Assembly: GCA_002316595.1 (NCBI GenBank)
Contig: DCDV01000004.1
Location: forward strand, 182,772 to 193,662
Source of the DNA: Mageeibacillus sp. UBA1046
GTDB lineage: Bacteria; Bacillota; Clostridia; Saccharofermentanales; DTU023
Reading direction: 5' to 3'
Length of the DNA: 10,891 bases
This document shows positions 1-7,754 of the stretch, piece by piece; position 1 is the first letter of the stretch; every line of letters starts with the position of its first letter. The position numbers and the translations under genes were made by a program. Under the pieces are notes generated by a model. The model worked only from the letters and a program-made list of their open reading frames with translations. It made no database searches and had not been told where the DNA came from.

Positions 1-1
1 C

Positions 2-892
2 GGCGGCGGGCGCGGCATGCGCCGCATAGATAAGCCGGAACAAATGGAAGAGGGCTTGCAATCAGCCAGACGCGAAGCAAAACTTAGCTTTGATGACGAA
101 GGCGTTTATCTGGAAAAACTGATCCTGAATCCTAAGCATCTGGAAATCCAGATCCTGGCTGACAGTCACGGAAATATTATTCAGCTGGGCGAACGCGACT
201 GCTCACTGCAGCGCAAGCGACAAAAAATGATTGAAGAGTCACCCTGCTCTGTGCTCTCAGACGATATTCGCCAAAAACTGGGTGAAGCTGCCGTTAAGGC
301 AGGCAGAGCGGCAGATTATCTGGGCGCCGGCACAGTAGAATTTATTCTCTCTCCGGAAGGGGAATTCTATTTCATGGAAGTAAACACCCGCATCCAGGTT
401 GAGCATCCGGTTACCGAAGTCTTGACGGGACTTGATTTAGTGCGCGAGCAGATCCGCATTGCCAGCGGAGCCAAGCTGGCTCTGACTCAAAATGAAGTCG
501 AGCTGCGAGGACACGCCATCGAATGCCGCATCAATGCTGAATCGCCCATTAACGGATTTCGTCCTTCACCCGGCCGGATCGAGCAGTTCAATCTGCCCGG
601 CGGTTTCTCGGTCAGGGTTGACTCGGCCATGTATTCCGGCTGTGAGATTCCGCCCCACTATGATTCTCTGATTGCCAAACTGATCGTGCATGGCAACTCA
701 CGCAGAGACGCCATCAGACGCATGCGCCGCTGCCTGGAAGAACTGATAATCGACGGAGTGGATACCAATGTCGGACTCTTATATGTACTGCTCTTTGAAA
801 ACGATGTCATCCGCGGTGATTACAACACCGGCTATGTGGAGGACAATATGAAACAGCTGCTTAATTATGCCAGCTTAATGGAGTCAGAATGA
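2..892 (+). CDS. accC: Biotin carboxylase subunit of acetyl-CoA carboxylase (5' truncated by window edge)
   Basis: ATP-grasp enzyme that carboxylates the biotin of the carrier protein AccB with ATP and bicarbonate, the first half-reaction of acetyl-CoA carboxylase in the cytoplasm. The reading frame is open at the left edge and begins inside the glycine-rich ATP loop (GGGRGM at positions 2-19). The ATG at position 17 is therefore an internal Met, not the start, and about the first third of a usual ~450-residue protein is missing. Visible family signatures are the LGERDCSLQRKRQK segment (about 187-228) and the catalytic EVNTRIQVEHP motif (about 377-409), which holds the Glu, Asn and Arg of the metal and bicarbonate site. 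The C-terminal domain is complete to the stop. The stop TGA overlaps the next start as ATGA, implying translational coupling to the carboxyltransferase gene. Its homology is clear; calling it AccC rather than a pyruvate or propionyl carboxylase domain rests on the fab context. Confidence 0.96.
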   Translation, partial: GGGRGMRRIDKPEQMEEGLQSARREAKLSFDDEGVYLEKLILNPKHLEIQILADSHGNIIQLGERDCSLQRKRQKMIEESPCSVLSDDIRQKLGEAAVKAGRAADYLGAGTVEFILSPEGEFYFMEVNTRIQVEHPVTEVLTGLDLVREQIRIASGAKLALTQNEVELRGHAIECRINAESPINGFRPSPGRIEQFNLPGGFSVRVDSAMYSGCEIPPHYDSLIAKLIVHGNSRRDAIRRMRRCLEELIIDGVDTNVGLLYVLLFENDVIRGDYNTGYVEDNMKQLLNYASLMESE

Positions 893-2727
893 TACAAAAT
901 TCTTTTGGACGACGCAGAATGCAGTTGCTAAGAATGGATCAACTCACCCGGCGCAGACAGCCAACTCCGGCGAGAGAGGTTGAGACGGATCTTTTCACAC
1001 ATTGCCAGGCTTGCGGAAAATCCTCCGCCAAAAAGCAATGGCAGGAAGGACTGGAATGCTGTCCCTCCTGCGGCAGACACACCCGCATATCCGCAGCGCT
1101 GCGAATTTCACAAATAATGGACGAGGGCGCTGTCTCGATTGATCAGGCAGCGGAATTTGTCGATCCCCTCACCTTTCCCGGTTATGAGGAAAAATGGCTG
1201 GCTGCGGCTGAAAACAGCGGCGCAGATGAAGCAATTCACTTTGTCCGGGGCAGTATTGAAGGCAGCCCTGTTATCTTTGGTGCCATGGATCCTCAATTCT
1301 TGATGGGATCAATGGGGAAAATCGTCGGAGACCGGGTTGTAAGCGCCTTCGACAAAGCAGCAGAATATAATCTGCCGGTGGTGATTGTTGCCTGCAGCGG
1401 CGGCGCACGCATGCAGGAAGGCATCATCAGCCTGATGCAGATGCGCAGGACAGCGGAAGCCGTGACCCGGCACCGGCAGGCCGGCAGACTGTTCGTCTCT
1501 GTTTTATCCGATCCGACTACAGGCGGAGTAACCGCCAGTTTTGCCATGCTGGGAGATATTATCCTGGCCGAGCCTGACGCGCTGATCGGGTTTGCCGGAC
1601 CGCGGGTGATTAAAGAGACGATCCAATGCGATCTGCCCGTGGGCTTTCAGTCGGCTGAATTCCAGGTCAGACACGGCTTCGTTGACCGCATTGTGGAGCG
1701 GCGGAATCTGAGGTCTGAACTGGCGCAGATTCTTCGTTTGCACGAGAAACAGCCGGAGGGCCGGCAAGGACCAGCTTCTGCTGAGGATTCCGCTGTAAAT
1801 TTTGTCGCTGAATCTGCATCCATGAACTTTGCTGAAACCGGAGCGACCGAAATTGTTGCCATACCAGACGCAAATTTTTCTGACGACGGAGCATCAGATT
1901 TGTCGGTATCGGCAATCTCCGACTCAGCCGCGGAGGGCCCAGTCCTTGCTGAAGAAACAGACAGAAAGCCGACACCCTATGAAAGAGTCATGCTGGCGCG
2001 CGACCCGAAGCGCAAGAAGCCCGCTGCCATTTTGCAGGAACTTTGCACCGACATCGTTGAGCTCAAAGGTGATCGCTGCTACGGTGATGATCCCGCGCTG
2101 CGCGGGGGGCTGGCACGGCTGAACGGTAAGCCGATCACATATATCTATATAGAGAAAGGCAGCAATCTTAATAGCCAGATCTACCATAATTTTGGTATGC
2201 CCGAGCCTGAAGGCTATCGCAAAGCAGCGCGCCTGATGAAGCAGGCAGAACGCTTTAACCGCCCCATTCTGACAATTATCGACACACCGGGTGCTTATCC
2301 CGGAGTCGGAGCGGAAGAGCGCGGACAAGGCGAAGCGATTGCCTCAAACTTGTCCCTGATGTCTTGCTTAAGTGTGCCTTTGATATCTGTCATCACCGGA
2401 GAGGCCGGCAGCGGCGGCGCCCTGGCAATCGCCTGCTCGGACAGGCTGTATATGCTGGAGAATGCTGTTTATACAATCCTCTCTCCGGAAGGGTTCGCTA
2501 CCATACTTTGGAAAGACGGCAAACGAGCTGAGGAAGCTGCGGAAGTTATGAAGCTTACCGCTGCAGATATGCTGGAATACGGAGTTTGCGACCGTGTCTT
2601 CCCTGACGACTTGTCCGGCTTAAAGGAACAGCTGGCTGCTGATCTGGATATTCCCGACTTTGCCGCTGATCCGGAAAATCCCGCCATCGTACGCCGGGGA
2701 GAATATGAATTGAGGAAGTCTTTATGA
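889..2727 (+). CDS. accDA: Fused acetyl-CoA carboxylase carboxyltransferase, beta (AccD) plus alpha (AccA) in one chain
   Basis: Transfers the carboxyl group from carboxybiotin to acetyl-CoA, giving malonyl-CoA. The 612-residue protein has an AccD-like half (about residues 30-293). This half carries the zinc ribbon C39-X2-C42-X15-C58-X2-C61 and a crotonase-fold core with SGGARMQEG and DPTTGGVTASFAM. After an acidic, Ala/Ser-rich linker (about 294-361; 14 acidic against 2 basic residues) comes an AccA-like half (about 362-612) with YERVMLARDPKR, NFGMPEPEGYRKA, DTPGAYPGVGAEERGQ and GEAGSGGALA. The alpha half lacks the roughly 60-70 residue helical N-terminus of free-standing AccA. The usual HQKGR-T-type segment reads YIEKGSNLNSQ. 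No stop or frameshift separates the halves. The ATG at 889 overlaps the accC stop (ATGA) with GGAG 5 bases upstream; Met11 is a possible alternative start. Fused AccDA proteins are known in some bacteria, so function is secure. Confidence 0.95.
   Translation: MIQNSFGRRRMQLLRMDQLTRRRQPTPAREVETDLFTHCQACGKSSAKKQWQEGLECCPSCGRHTRISAALRISQIMDEGAVSIDQAAEFVDPLTFPGYEEKWLAAAENSGADEAIHFVRGSIEGSPVIFGAMDPQFLMGSMGKIVGDRVVSAFDKAAEYNLPVVIVACSGGARMQEGIISLMQMRRTAEAVTRHRQAGRLFVSVLSDPTTGGVTASFAMLGDIILAEPDALIGFAGPRVIKETIQCDLPVGFQSAEFQVRHGFVDRIVERRNLRSELAQILRLHEKQPEGRQGPASAEDSAVNFVAESASMNFAETGATEIVAIPDANFSDDGASDLSVSAISDSAAEGPVLAEETDRKPTPYERVMLARDPKRKKPAAILQELCTDIVELKGDRCYGDDPALRGGLARLNGKPITYIYIEKGSNLNSQIYHNFGMPEPEGYRKAARLMKQAERFNRPILTIIDTPGAYPGVGAEERGQGEAIASNLSLMSCLSVPLISVITGEAGSGGALAIACSDRLYMLENAVYTILSPEGFATILWKDGKRAEEAAEVMKLTAADMLEYGVCDRVFPDDLSGLKEQLAADLDIPDFAADPENPAIVRRGEYELRKSL
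1768..1971 (+). other. Low-complexity acidic linker between the AccD and AccA halves
   Basis: This in-frame stretch encodes residues 294-361 of the fused carboxyltransferase. It is rich in Ala, Ser, Asp and Glu, with 14 acidic and only 2 basic residues, and contains short NFxxE-like echoes (NFVAE, NFAE). No conserved domain is apparent. It sits where free AccA proteins would have their N-terminal helices, so it probably acts as a flexible tether that lets the two halves fold and pair. That role is inferred. Confidence 0.75.
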
Positions 2728-3674
2728 AATTATCGCTGCTAAGCTGTGGCAAAGCGCTGGGCAAACGTGTGGTGGATAACAACTATTTTGCCTCTTATCT
2801 GGACACCTCTGATCAGTGGATCCGCGAACGATCAGGAATAGTCACGCGCCATTGGGTAAAAGACGAAAGTACACTTGATCTGGCGGCGGCTGCTGCGACA
2901 GACTGTCTGGACAAGCTGCCTGATTTCGACCGCTCGCGAATCAGTGTCGTAATCTGTGCCAGCGTGACCACAGACGAAGCAGTGCCTGCCATCTCCGCCA
3001 TGCTGCAAAAGGAACTGGCTCTCGACACCGACATCATGACCTTTGATCTCAATGCGGCCTGCAGCGGTTTCGTTTACTCTCTGGAAGTAGCACGTAATCT
3101 GCTCAAAGTCAGGACTCCGGGGAGTGCGGCTCTGGTAGTAGGAGCGGAAAGACTCTCGCGCACAATTGATCCTGAAGACCGTTCCTCCTGCTTTCTGTTT
3201 GGCGACGGGGCAGGCGCATCATTATGGACCTTAAACGAAGGCGAAGAGGATTATTTTGCAGCCAAGACTGTAGGCATGCGCGACATACTGTCACTTAGCC
3301 ACACGGAACCGATTATGATGGACGGACGCGCAGTATTCCGCTTCGCAGTCAGCGAGATGTCCGAGGTAATCCGTAAAGTACTGGCGCAAGCCTCCCTGTC
3401 CCCCGAAGATGTCGACCTTTATCTCTTGCATCAGGCGAATCAGCGCATTATTGATGCGATTATGCGCGAATTACAGCTTCCTGCCGAGCGTTTCCCTACA
3501 AATATTGACCGCTGCGGCAATACCTCTTCAGCCAGTATCGGCATTCTCATGGAAGAATTATTCAGCTCCGGACAACTGGACGGCCAGAAGACACTTTGCC
3601 TGGCAGGCTTTGGCGGCGGCATGGCCTGCGGAGCTATTTTACTGAAAGGACACGAAAATTATGTGGTTAGATGA
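2724..3674 (+). CDS. fabH: Beta-ketoacyl-ACP synthase III (initiating condensing enzyme)
   Basis: Condenses a short acyl-CoA primer with malonyl-ACP to start each fatty acid chain. The 316-residue thiolase-fold protein has the full catalytic triad at FabH spacing: Cys113 in NAACSGF, His236 in LLHQANQR, and Asn266 in GNTSSAS. The N-terminal SDQWIRERSGI segment carries the Trp/Arg pair typical of the CoA pocket, and the C-terminus has the glycine-rich GFGGGMACGAIL motif. The start ATG overlaps the preceding stop as ATGA, so translation is probably coupled to accDA. Length and motif spacing match ordinary bacterial FabH. The sequence does not tell whether the primer preference is straight or branched. 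Confidence 0.96.
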   Translation: MKLSLLSCGKALGKRVVDNNYFASYLDTSDQWIRERSGIVTRHWVKDESTLDLAAAAATDCLDKLPDFDRSRISVVICASVTTDEAVPAISAMLQKELALDTDIMTFDLNAACSGFVYSLEVARNLLKVRTPGSAALVVGAERLSRTIDPEDRSSCFLFGDGAGASLWTLNEGEEDYFAAKTVGMRDILSLSHTEPIMMDGRAVFRFAVSEMSEVIRKVLAQASLSPEDVDLYLLHQANQRIIDAIMRELQLPAERFPTNIDRCGNTSSASIGILMEELFSSGQLDGQKTLCLAGFGGGMACGAILLKGHENYVVR

Positions 3675-4632
3675 GACTTTCAATCTGAAATATCCCCTCC
3701 TGGAAGGTGGCATGGCTTACGTCGGCACGGCGGAATTTGCCGCTGCCGTCAGTGAAGTAGGGGCTCTGGGTCAAATCGGATCCGGCTCAATGCCTGCGGC
3801 AATGGTCCGCGCGGCGATTCATCGCGTACGTGAATTAACAGACCGTCCCTTCGGCGTAAATGTCATGCTTATGAATCCCGCGGCCGATGAGATTGCCGGG
3901 ATTCTGGCAGAAGAGGAGGTCCCTCTGATAACCACCGGTGCCGGCAGTCCGGGCAAATACATGTCGATGTGGAAGGATGCCGGCTGCAAGGTTATACCTG
4001 TAGTGCCTTCGCTGGCTCTGGCACAGCGTATGGAGCGTCAGGGCGCTGACGCGGTTGTCGCTGAAGGACAGGAAGCCGGCGGCCATATTGGCGAGCAGAC
4101 CTCAATGGTTCTCTGGCCGTTAATCGCTGACAACATCTCTATACCCATGATCGCCGCCGGCGGCATCGCTGCCCCCAGACAAGTCAGAGCGGCGATTGAA
4201 CTGGGAGCGGAGGGCTTTCAGCTGGGCACTCTCTTCCTGTCAGCTGAGGAAGCTCCTATCCACCCCGCTTATAAAGAGGCTGTGCTGAAGGCGACAGATA
4301 CTAAGATCACAGTGATGGGCCGCACGGGCGGAGTTCCCTGCCGTGTCCTGAAGAATAAATTCTCCCGCGACTATATGGTGAAAGAACGCGAAGGCGCTGA
4401 CATTCAAGAACTGGAAGAGCTGCTGATCGGTTCACTGAGGAGCGCTGTGGAGCATGGCGATGATGAAAAAGGCGCCTTTATGATGGGACTGGCGGCCGCA
4501 CAAATAACAGAGATAAAACCTTTAAGCAGGCTCCTGGAGGATCTCTTCCGGGGAGTAAATATTCCTCCGTCGGGAAAACCGCCGGTGAGACATCATTCTG
4601 AGGATATTTCTGAGGATACTATTGTCAGGTGA
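3661..4632 (+). CDS. fabK: Enoyl-ACP reductase II, FMN-dependent
   Basis: Reduces trans-2-enoyl-ACP in the last step of each elongation cycle, using FMN and NAD(P)H; FabK is the TIM-barrel, nitronate-monooxygenase-like type. The 323-residue protein shows YPLLEGGMAYV near the N-terminus, RPFGVNVMLMNP, TTGAGSPGKYM, IPVVPSLALAQRME, the EAGGHIG motif with the catalytic-type His142, and the phosphate-binding IAAGGIA plus GAEGFQLGTLF. Length and motif order match streptococcal FabK (about 324 residues). The start lies 14 bases inside fabH; AAAGGA at 3645-3650 is 10 bases upstream. No FabI or FabL gene is present, so FabK is the only enoyl reductase visible. FabK-type enzymes are known to be insensitive to triclosan. 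The last ~20 residues (after RGVNIPPSG) are a polar tail of no recognised function. Confidence 0.95.
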   Translation: MWLDETFNLKYPLLEGGMAYVGTAEFAAAVSEVGALGQIGSGSMPAAMVRAAIHRVRELTDRPFGVNVMLMNPAADEIAGILAEEEVPLITTGAGSPGKYMSMWKDAGCKVIPVVPSLALAQRMERQGADAVVAEGQEAGGHIGEQTSMVLWPLIADNISIPMIAAGGIAAPRQVRAAIELGAEGFQLGTLFLSAEEAPIHPAYKEAVLKATDTKITVMGRTGGVPCRVLKNKFSRDYMVKEREGADIQELEELLIGSLRSAVEHGDDEKGAFMMGLAAAQITEIKPLSRLLEDLFRGVNIPPSGKPPVRHHSEDISEDTIVR

Positions 4633-5702
4633 GCAGTGAAATTATGACAAATAAATGGGTTTTTCTTTATGGCGGGCAAGGATCACAACAGCCCGGCATG
4701 GGTTTAGATTTTGCCCTGGAGTTCCCTGACGACAGCTTCTATCGCAGCCCTTATTGCAGTGAAGAAGAATTGACCTGTCTGCTGGATCCATCTTTCACAA
4801 GGATTCACGAAACCCGTTACGCTCAGGTAGCTTTGACGTTATTTGCTCTGACAGTGACGAGGCTTTTGCAAAAAGAAAACATCAATCCGGGTGCCGCCTT
4901 AGGACTGAGTGCGGGTGAATTTCCCGCTCTGGCCGCAGCTAATGTTTACTCGCCTGAAGAGGCCCTGGAGATTATAAAACGAAGAGCCAGGCTGATGTCA
5001 CTTCGTCTGGAAAAAAGGCGCAAGGAAGGCCATGATGACGGCATGCTGGTTGTCCTCGGGTTAAAAAGGGAAGCCCTTGAAGCTGTCCTGCCGCTCTTCC
5101 CTGCTGTGTCCCTGGCTAATATTAATGCCGAAACTCAGCTGACAGCAGCCGGTCCCAAAGATGATCTGGAGCTTTTGCGTCAACATCTGCCGGAGGCAGG
5201 AGCAAAGAGAGCTTTATTGCTCGAAGTGGAAGGCGCTTTTCACAGCAAGGTCTTCAACCCGGATGTTGAAGAACTGCGCAAAGTATTGCTCGCTGCCGGC
5301 AGCGCCGGAAAACCTCAGGCAGAATTGCCCCTCAACATCCTCGGCAGGCCTGTAACTGAGCCTGATGATTCAAAGCAGCAAAGAGATGCTGATCAACCAA
5401 GTGACATATATCAACAAGGTGATACCGATCACCCCTCTGATTCGGAGAATCCTTATACTCCGGAGCGGCGGACAGAAATCTATGCCGACCTCATGTCCAG
5501 ACAGATGTCAAGCGTAACCCGGCTGGATGACTGTTTCAGCTATCTTTTAGATCATGGGTATACGAATTTTGTCGAGATCGCGCCTCAGGCAGTACTGACA
5601 CCACTCCTGCGTCGTCGCTCCAGGGACTTGAATTTACGCCACATCAGCAGTGTGGAGACATTTAATAATTTTGTAGCTGAGATAAAAGGATCACAGAGAT
5701 AA
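4629..5702 (+). CDS. fabD: Malonyl-CoA:ACP transacylase with a hydrophilic repeat insert
   Basis: Moves malonate from CoA to the acyl carrier protein, supplying the extender for FabH and FabF. Family landmarks are GGQGSQ near the N-terminus, nucleophile Ser94 in GLSAGE, malonate-binding Arg119 in KRRARLM, and catalytic His205 in GAFHSK. The residue before the nucleophile is Leu rather than the His of Escherichia coli FabD. At 357 residues it is longer than the usual ~310. The excess is a hydrophilic insert at about residues 243-280, containing a 12-residue tandem repeat, placed before the final helices (EIYADLMSRQM onward). The start is uncertain. The GTG at 4629 overlaps the fabK stop as GTGA, with GAGGA 12 bases upstream. 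The ATG at 4644 (AGGTGA 11 bases upstream) would give MTNKWVFLYGGQGSQ, closer to the family N-terminus. Confidence 0.93.
   Translation: MSSEIMTNKWVFLYGGQGSQQPGMGLDFALEFPDDSFYRSPYCSEEELTCLLDPSFTRIHETRYAQVALTLFALTVTRLLQKENINPGAALGLSAGEFPALAAANVYSPEEALEIIKRRARLMSLRLEKRRKEGHDDGMLVVLGLKREALEAVLPLFPAVSLANINAETQLTAAGPKDDLELLRQHLPEAGAKRALLLEVEGAFHSKVFNPDVEELRKVLLAAGSAGKPQAELPLNILGRPVTEPDDSKQQRDADQPSDIYQQGDTDHPSDSENPYTPERRTEIYADLMSRQMSSVTRLDDCFSYLLDHGYTNFVEIAPQAVLTPLLRRRSRDLNLRHISSVETFNNFVAEIKGSQR
5370..5441 (+). repeat. Two-copy 36-bp in-frame tandem repeat inside fabD
   Basis: Two adjacent 36-base units, 5370-5405 and 5406-5441, encode the 12-residue units SKQQRDADQPSD and IYQQGDTDHPSD, identical at 7 of 12 positions (QQ, D, D and PSD are shared). 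The repeat lies in the hydrophilic insert of FabD, away from the catalytic Ser94, Arg119 and His205. The two copies have diverged at the DNA level, so the duplication is not recent. Confidence 0.75.
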
Positions 5703-5724
5703 AAGTACACTTAAGGAGATCTGA

Positions 5725-6480
5725 ATGGCCAAAGATAACGCGGAAAACAAACAGGTAGTTCTAGTCACAGGCGGAGGTCGAGGAATTGGCAGCGCGATTG
5801 TTCGCGCTCTGGCAACGCCGCAACGATTAGTCTATGTGCATTATGGAACATCCAAAGACGACGCTGAAGCTTTGGCTTCAGAACTAAACTCCGGCGGCAA
5901 ACCCGCCCGCACCATCAGTGCCGATCTTTCGGACTCTGCCTCCTGCCAAAAATTAATCGGCGGCATCGTGGCTGAGACCGGCAGGCTGGATATTGTAGTA
6001 AATAACGCCGGCATAACTCGAGATCAGCTGGCTGTTCGCATGAGTGATGCGGATTACGATGAAGTAATTCAAGTAAATCAGAAGGCCATCTTCATTATCA
6101 TGCGCGAGGCCGCCAAGAGCATGATACGTCAACGCTGGGGCCGGATAATAAATATCAGCAGTGTTGTCGGCTTAAAAGGCAATGCCGGGCAAATAAATTA
6201 TGCTGCCAGCAAAGCGGCTGTAATTGCCATGACTAAGTCGCTGGCTCTGGAGCTGGCTGCCCGCAATATAACGGTCAACTGCATCGCCCCCGGCTTTATT
6301 GAGACAGATATGACAGCAGAGCTATCTGACGAAATTCATCAAGTCTATCAGCAGACAATTCCTCTGCATCGCTTCGGCCGGCCGGAAGACATAGCTGCGA
6401 TGGCAGCTTTCCTCGCCAGCGAAGAGGCTAATTATATTACTGCACAGACAATTTCCGTAGACGGCGGCCTGAACCGCTGA
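5725..6480 (+). CDS. fabG: 3-oxoacyl-ACP reductase
   Basis: NADPH-dependent short-chain dehydrogenase that reduces 3-ketoacyl-ACP to 3-hydroxyacyl-ACP. The 251-residue protein has the Rossmann cofactor motif TGGGRGIG at the N-terminus, NNAG in the central strand, and the catalytic Ser146, Tyr159 and Lys163 (NISSVVG and YAASK) at the standard 13- and 4-residue spacings. The C-terminus ends in ITAQTISVDGGLNR, the usual FabG ending. AAGGAG at 5713-5718 lies 6 bases before the ATG, which fixes the start. The 22-base gap after fabD makes this the first gene in the window with its own stand-alone strong ribosome binding site. Position between fabD and fabF supports FabG over other short-chain dehydrogenases. 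Confidence 0.96.
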   Translation: MAKDNAENKQVVLVTGGGRGIGSAIVRALATPQRLVYVHYGTSKDDAEALASELNSGGKPARTISADLSDSASCQKLIGGIVAETGRLDIVVNNAGITRDQLAVRMSDADYDEVIQVNQKAIFIIMREAAKSMIRQRWGRIINISSVVGLKGNAGQINYAASKAAVIAMTKSLALELAARNITVNCIAPGFIETDMTAELSDEIHQVYQQTIPLHRFGRPEDIAAMAAFLASEEANYITAQTISVDGGLNR

Positions 6481-6506
6481 CTCGATTGCCAAGGAGTGAC
6501 TGAAAA

Positions 6507-7751
6507 ATGAAAAGACGTGTTGTAGTAACAGGAATCGGACTTTTGACACCTTTAGGCCATGATACCGACAGTACCTGGCAGGCTATACGCCAAGCCAAAA
6601 CCGGGTTCGCCGGGCTCACCAAGTTTGATCGCGGTGAAATTGACGTTACCCTGGCAGCAGAATTAAAGGACTTTGAAGTGACAGACTATATCGACGGCAG
6701 AGCAGCCCGCCGTATGGATGAGGTCACCCAATACGGTCTGATAGCAGCGCGCGAGGCCTTCCGACAAAGTGGTCTGGAGCAAGGATCTTTTGACAGCGGT
6801 CGCGCCGGAGTAATTATCTCCACAGGGATAGGCGGCTTCAAGACTATTGAAAAAGAGGCTGCTGTGGGAATTGAAAAGGGTTTCCATCGCATATCACCCT
6901 TCTTCATCCCTCTGGCTATCTCCAACATGACATCCGGCAGTGTAGCCATGGATCTTGGTTTACATGGTATCAGTTCATGCGTCATTACTGCCTGCGCCGC
7001 TTCAACTAATGGTATCGGTGAAGCCTTTCACAAGATACGTGACGGCTATCTGGATATCGTTGTCAGCGGCGGCTCTGAAGCAGCCATAACTCCAATGGCG
7101 GTGGGCGGCTTCGCCTCTATGCGCGCCCTCTCCAAATCCGCGGATCCCTTGAGGGCATCAATCCCCTTTGATGCAGATCGGGATGGCTTTGTAATCGGTG
7201 AAGGCGCAGGCATTCTGGTACTGGAAGAATATGAGCACGCAAAGCGGCGCGGAGCCGTCATACTGGGTGAAATTGCCGGCTACGGAGCCACCTGTGACGC
7301 TTATCATATGACCGCACCGGATCCTGAAGCCACAGAGGCTTCCCGCTGTCTGGCTCTGGCCATAGCAGACGCCGGTATAAAGAAGGAAGACATCAGCTAT
7401 CTCAACGCACACGGAACTTCGACTCCCCTGAATGACGCTTGTGAGACACTGGCTATACGCAAGGCTTTCGGCGATCATGCCGATTCACTTAAAGTATCGT
7501 CCACTAAATCCATGACCGGTCACCTGCTGGGCGCCAGCGGAGCCGTAGAAGCTGCTGCCACTTTACTGGCGCTTAGAGATCAATGGGTGCCGCCGACAGT
7601 AGGACTTCTAAATCCCGACCCTGAATGCGACTTGGATTATGTGCCGCTTCAAGGAGAGGAGCTTGAATTTGAATACGCTCTCAGCAACTCACTGGGCTTC
7701 GGCGGACACAATGCCTGTCTGGCTTTCAAACGCTATCACGAAGGAGTCTAG
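6507..7751 (+). CDS. fabF: Beta-ketoacyl-ACP synthase II
   Basis: Elongating condensing enzyme that adds a two-carbon unit from malonyl-ACP to acyl-ACP. The 414-residue protein has the Cys-His-His triad of FabF/FabB: Cys163 in TACAAS, His302 in NAHGTSTPLND, and His339 in SMTGHLLGASG, with the supporting Lys334. The N-terminal RVVVTGIGLLTPLG and C-terminal NSLGFGGHNACLAF segments are typical. Numbering nearly matches Escherichia coli FabF (163, 303, 340). AAGGAG at 6491-6496 lies 10 bases before the ATG, and the gap from fabG is 26 bases. It is the only elongating KAS in the window. Confidence 0.96.
   Translation: MKRRVVVTGIGLLTPLGHDTDSTWQAIRQAKTGFAGLTKFDRGEIDVTLAAELKDFEVTDYIDGRAARRMDEVTQYGLIAAREAFRQSGLEQGSFDSGRAGVIISTGIGGFKTIEKEAAVGIEKGFHRISPFFIPLAISNMTSGSVAMDLGLHGISSCVITACAASTNGIGEAFHKIRDGYLDIVVSGGSEAAITPMAVGGFASMRALSKSADPLRASIPFDADRDGFVIGEGAGILVLEEYEHAKRRGAVILGEIAGYGATCDAYHMTAPDPEATEASRCLALAIADAGIKKEDISYLNAHGTSTPLNDACETLAIRKAFGDHADSLKVSSTKSMTGHLLGASGAVEAAATLLALRDQWVPPTVGLLNPDPECDLDYVPLQGEELEFEYALSNSLGFGGHNACLAFKRYHEGV
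7741..7746 (+). promoter_or_regulatory. Ribosome binding site that fixes the long fabZ start
   Basis: AAGGAG lies in the last codons of fabF, 8 bases before the ATG at 7755. No comparable site precedes the later in-frame ATGs within the repeat (7788, 7798, 7821, 7825). Translation most likely begins at 7755, so the triplicated N-terminus is probably made as protein. Confidence 0.75.
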
Positions 7752-7754
7752 CAA

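Noticed and set aside
17..19. ATG at position 17 as the start of accC
   Set aside because: The frame is open to the window edge, and the residues before it complete the conserved GGGRGM ATP-binding loop, so this Met is internal.
1924..2328. A 134-codon open frame on the - strand
   Set aside because: It is fully antisense to the AccA half of accDA, which has strong family motifs. The antisense translation has none.
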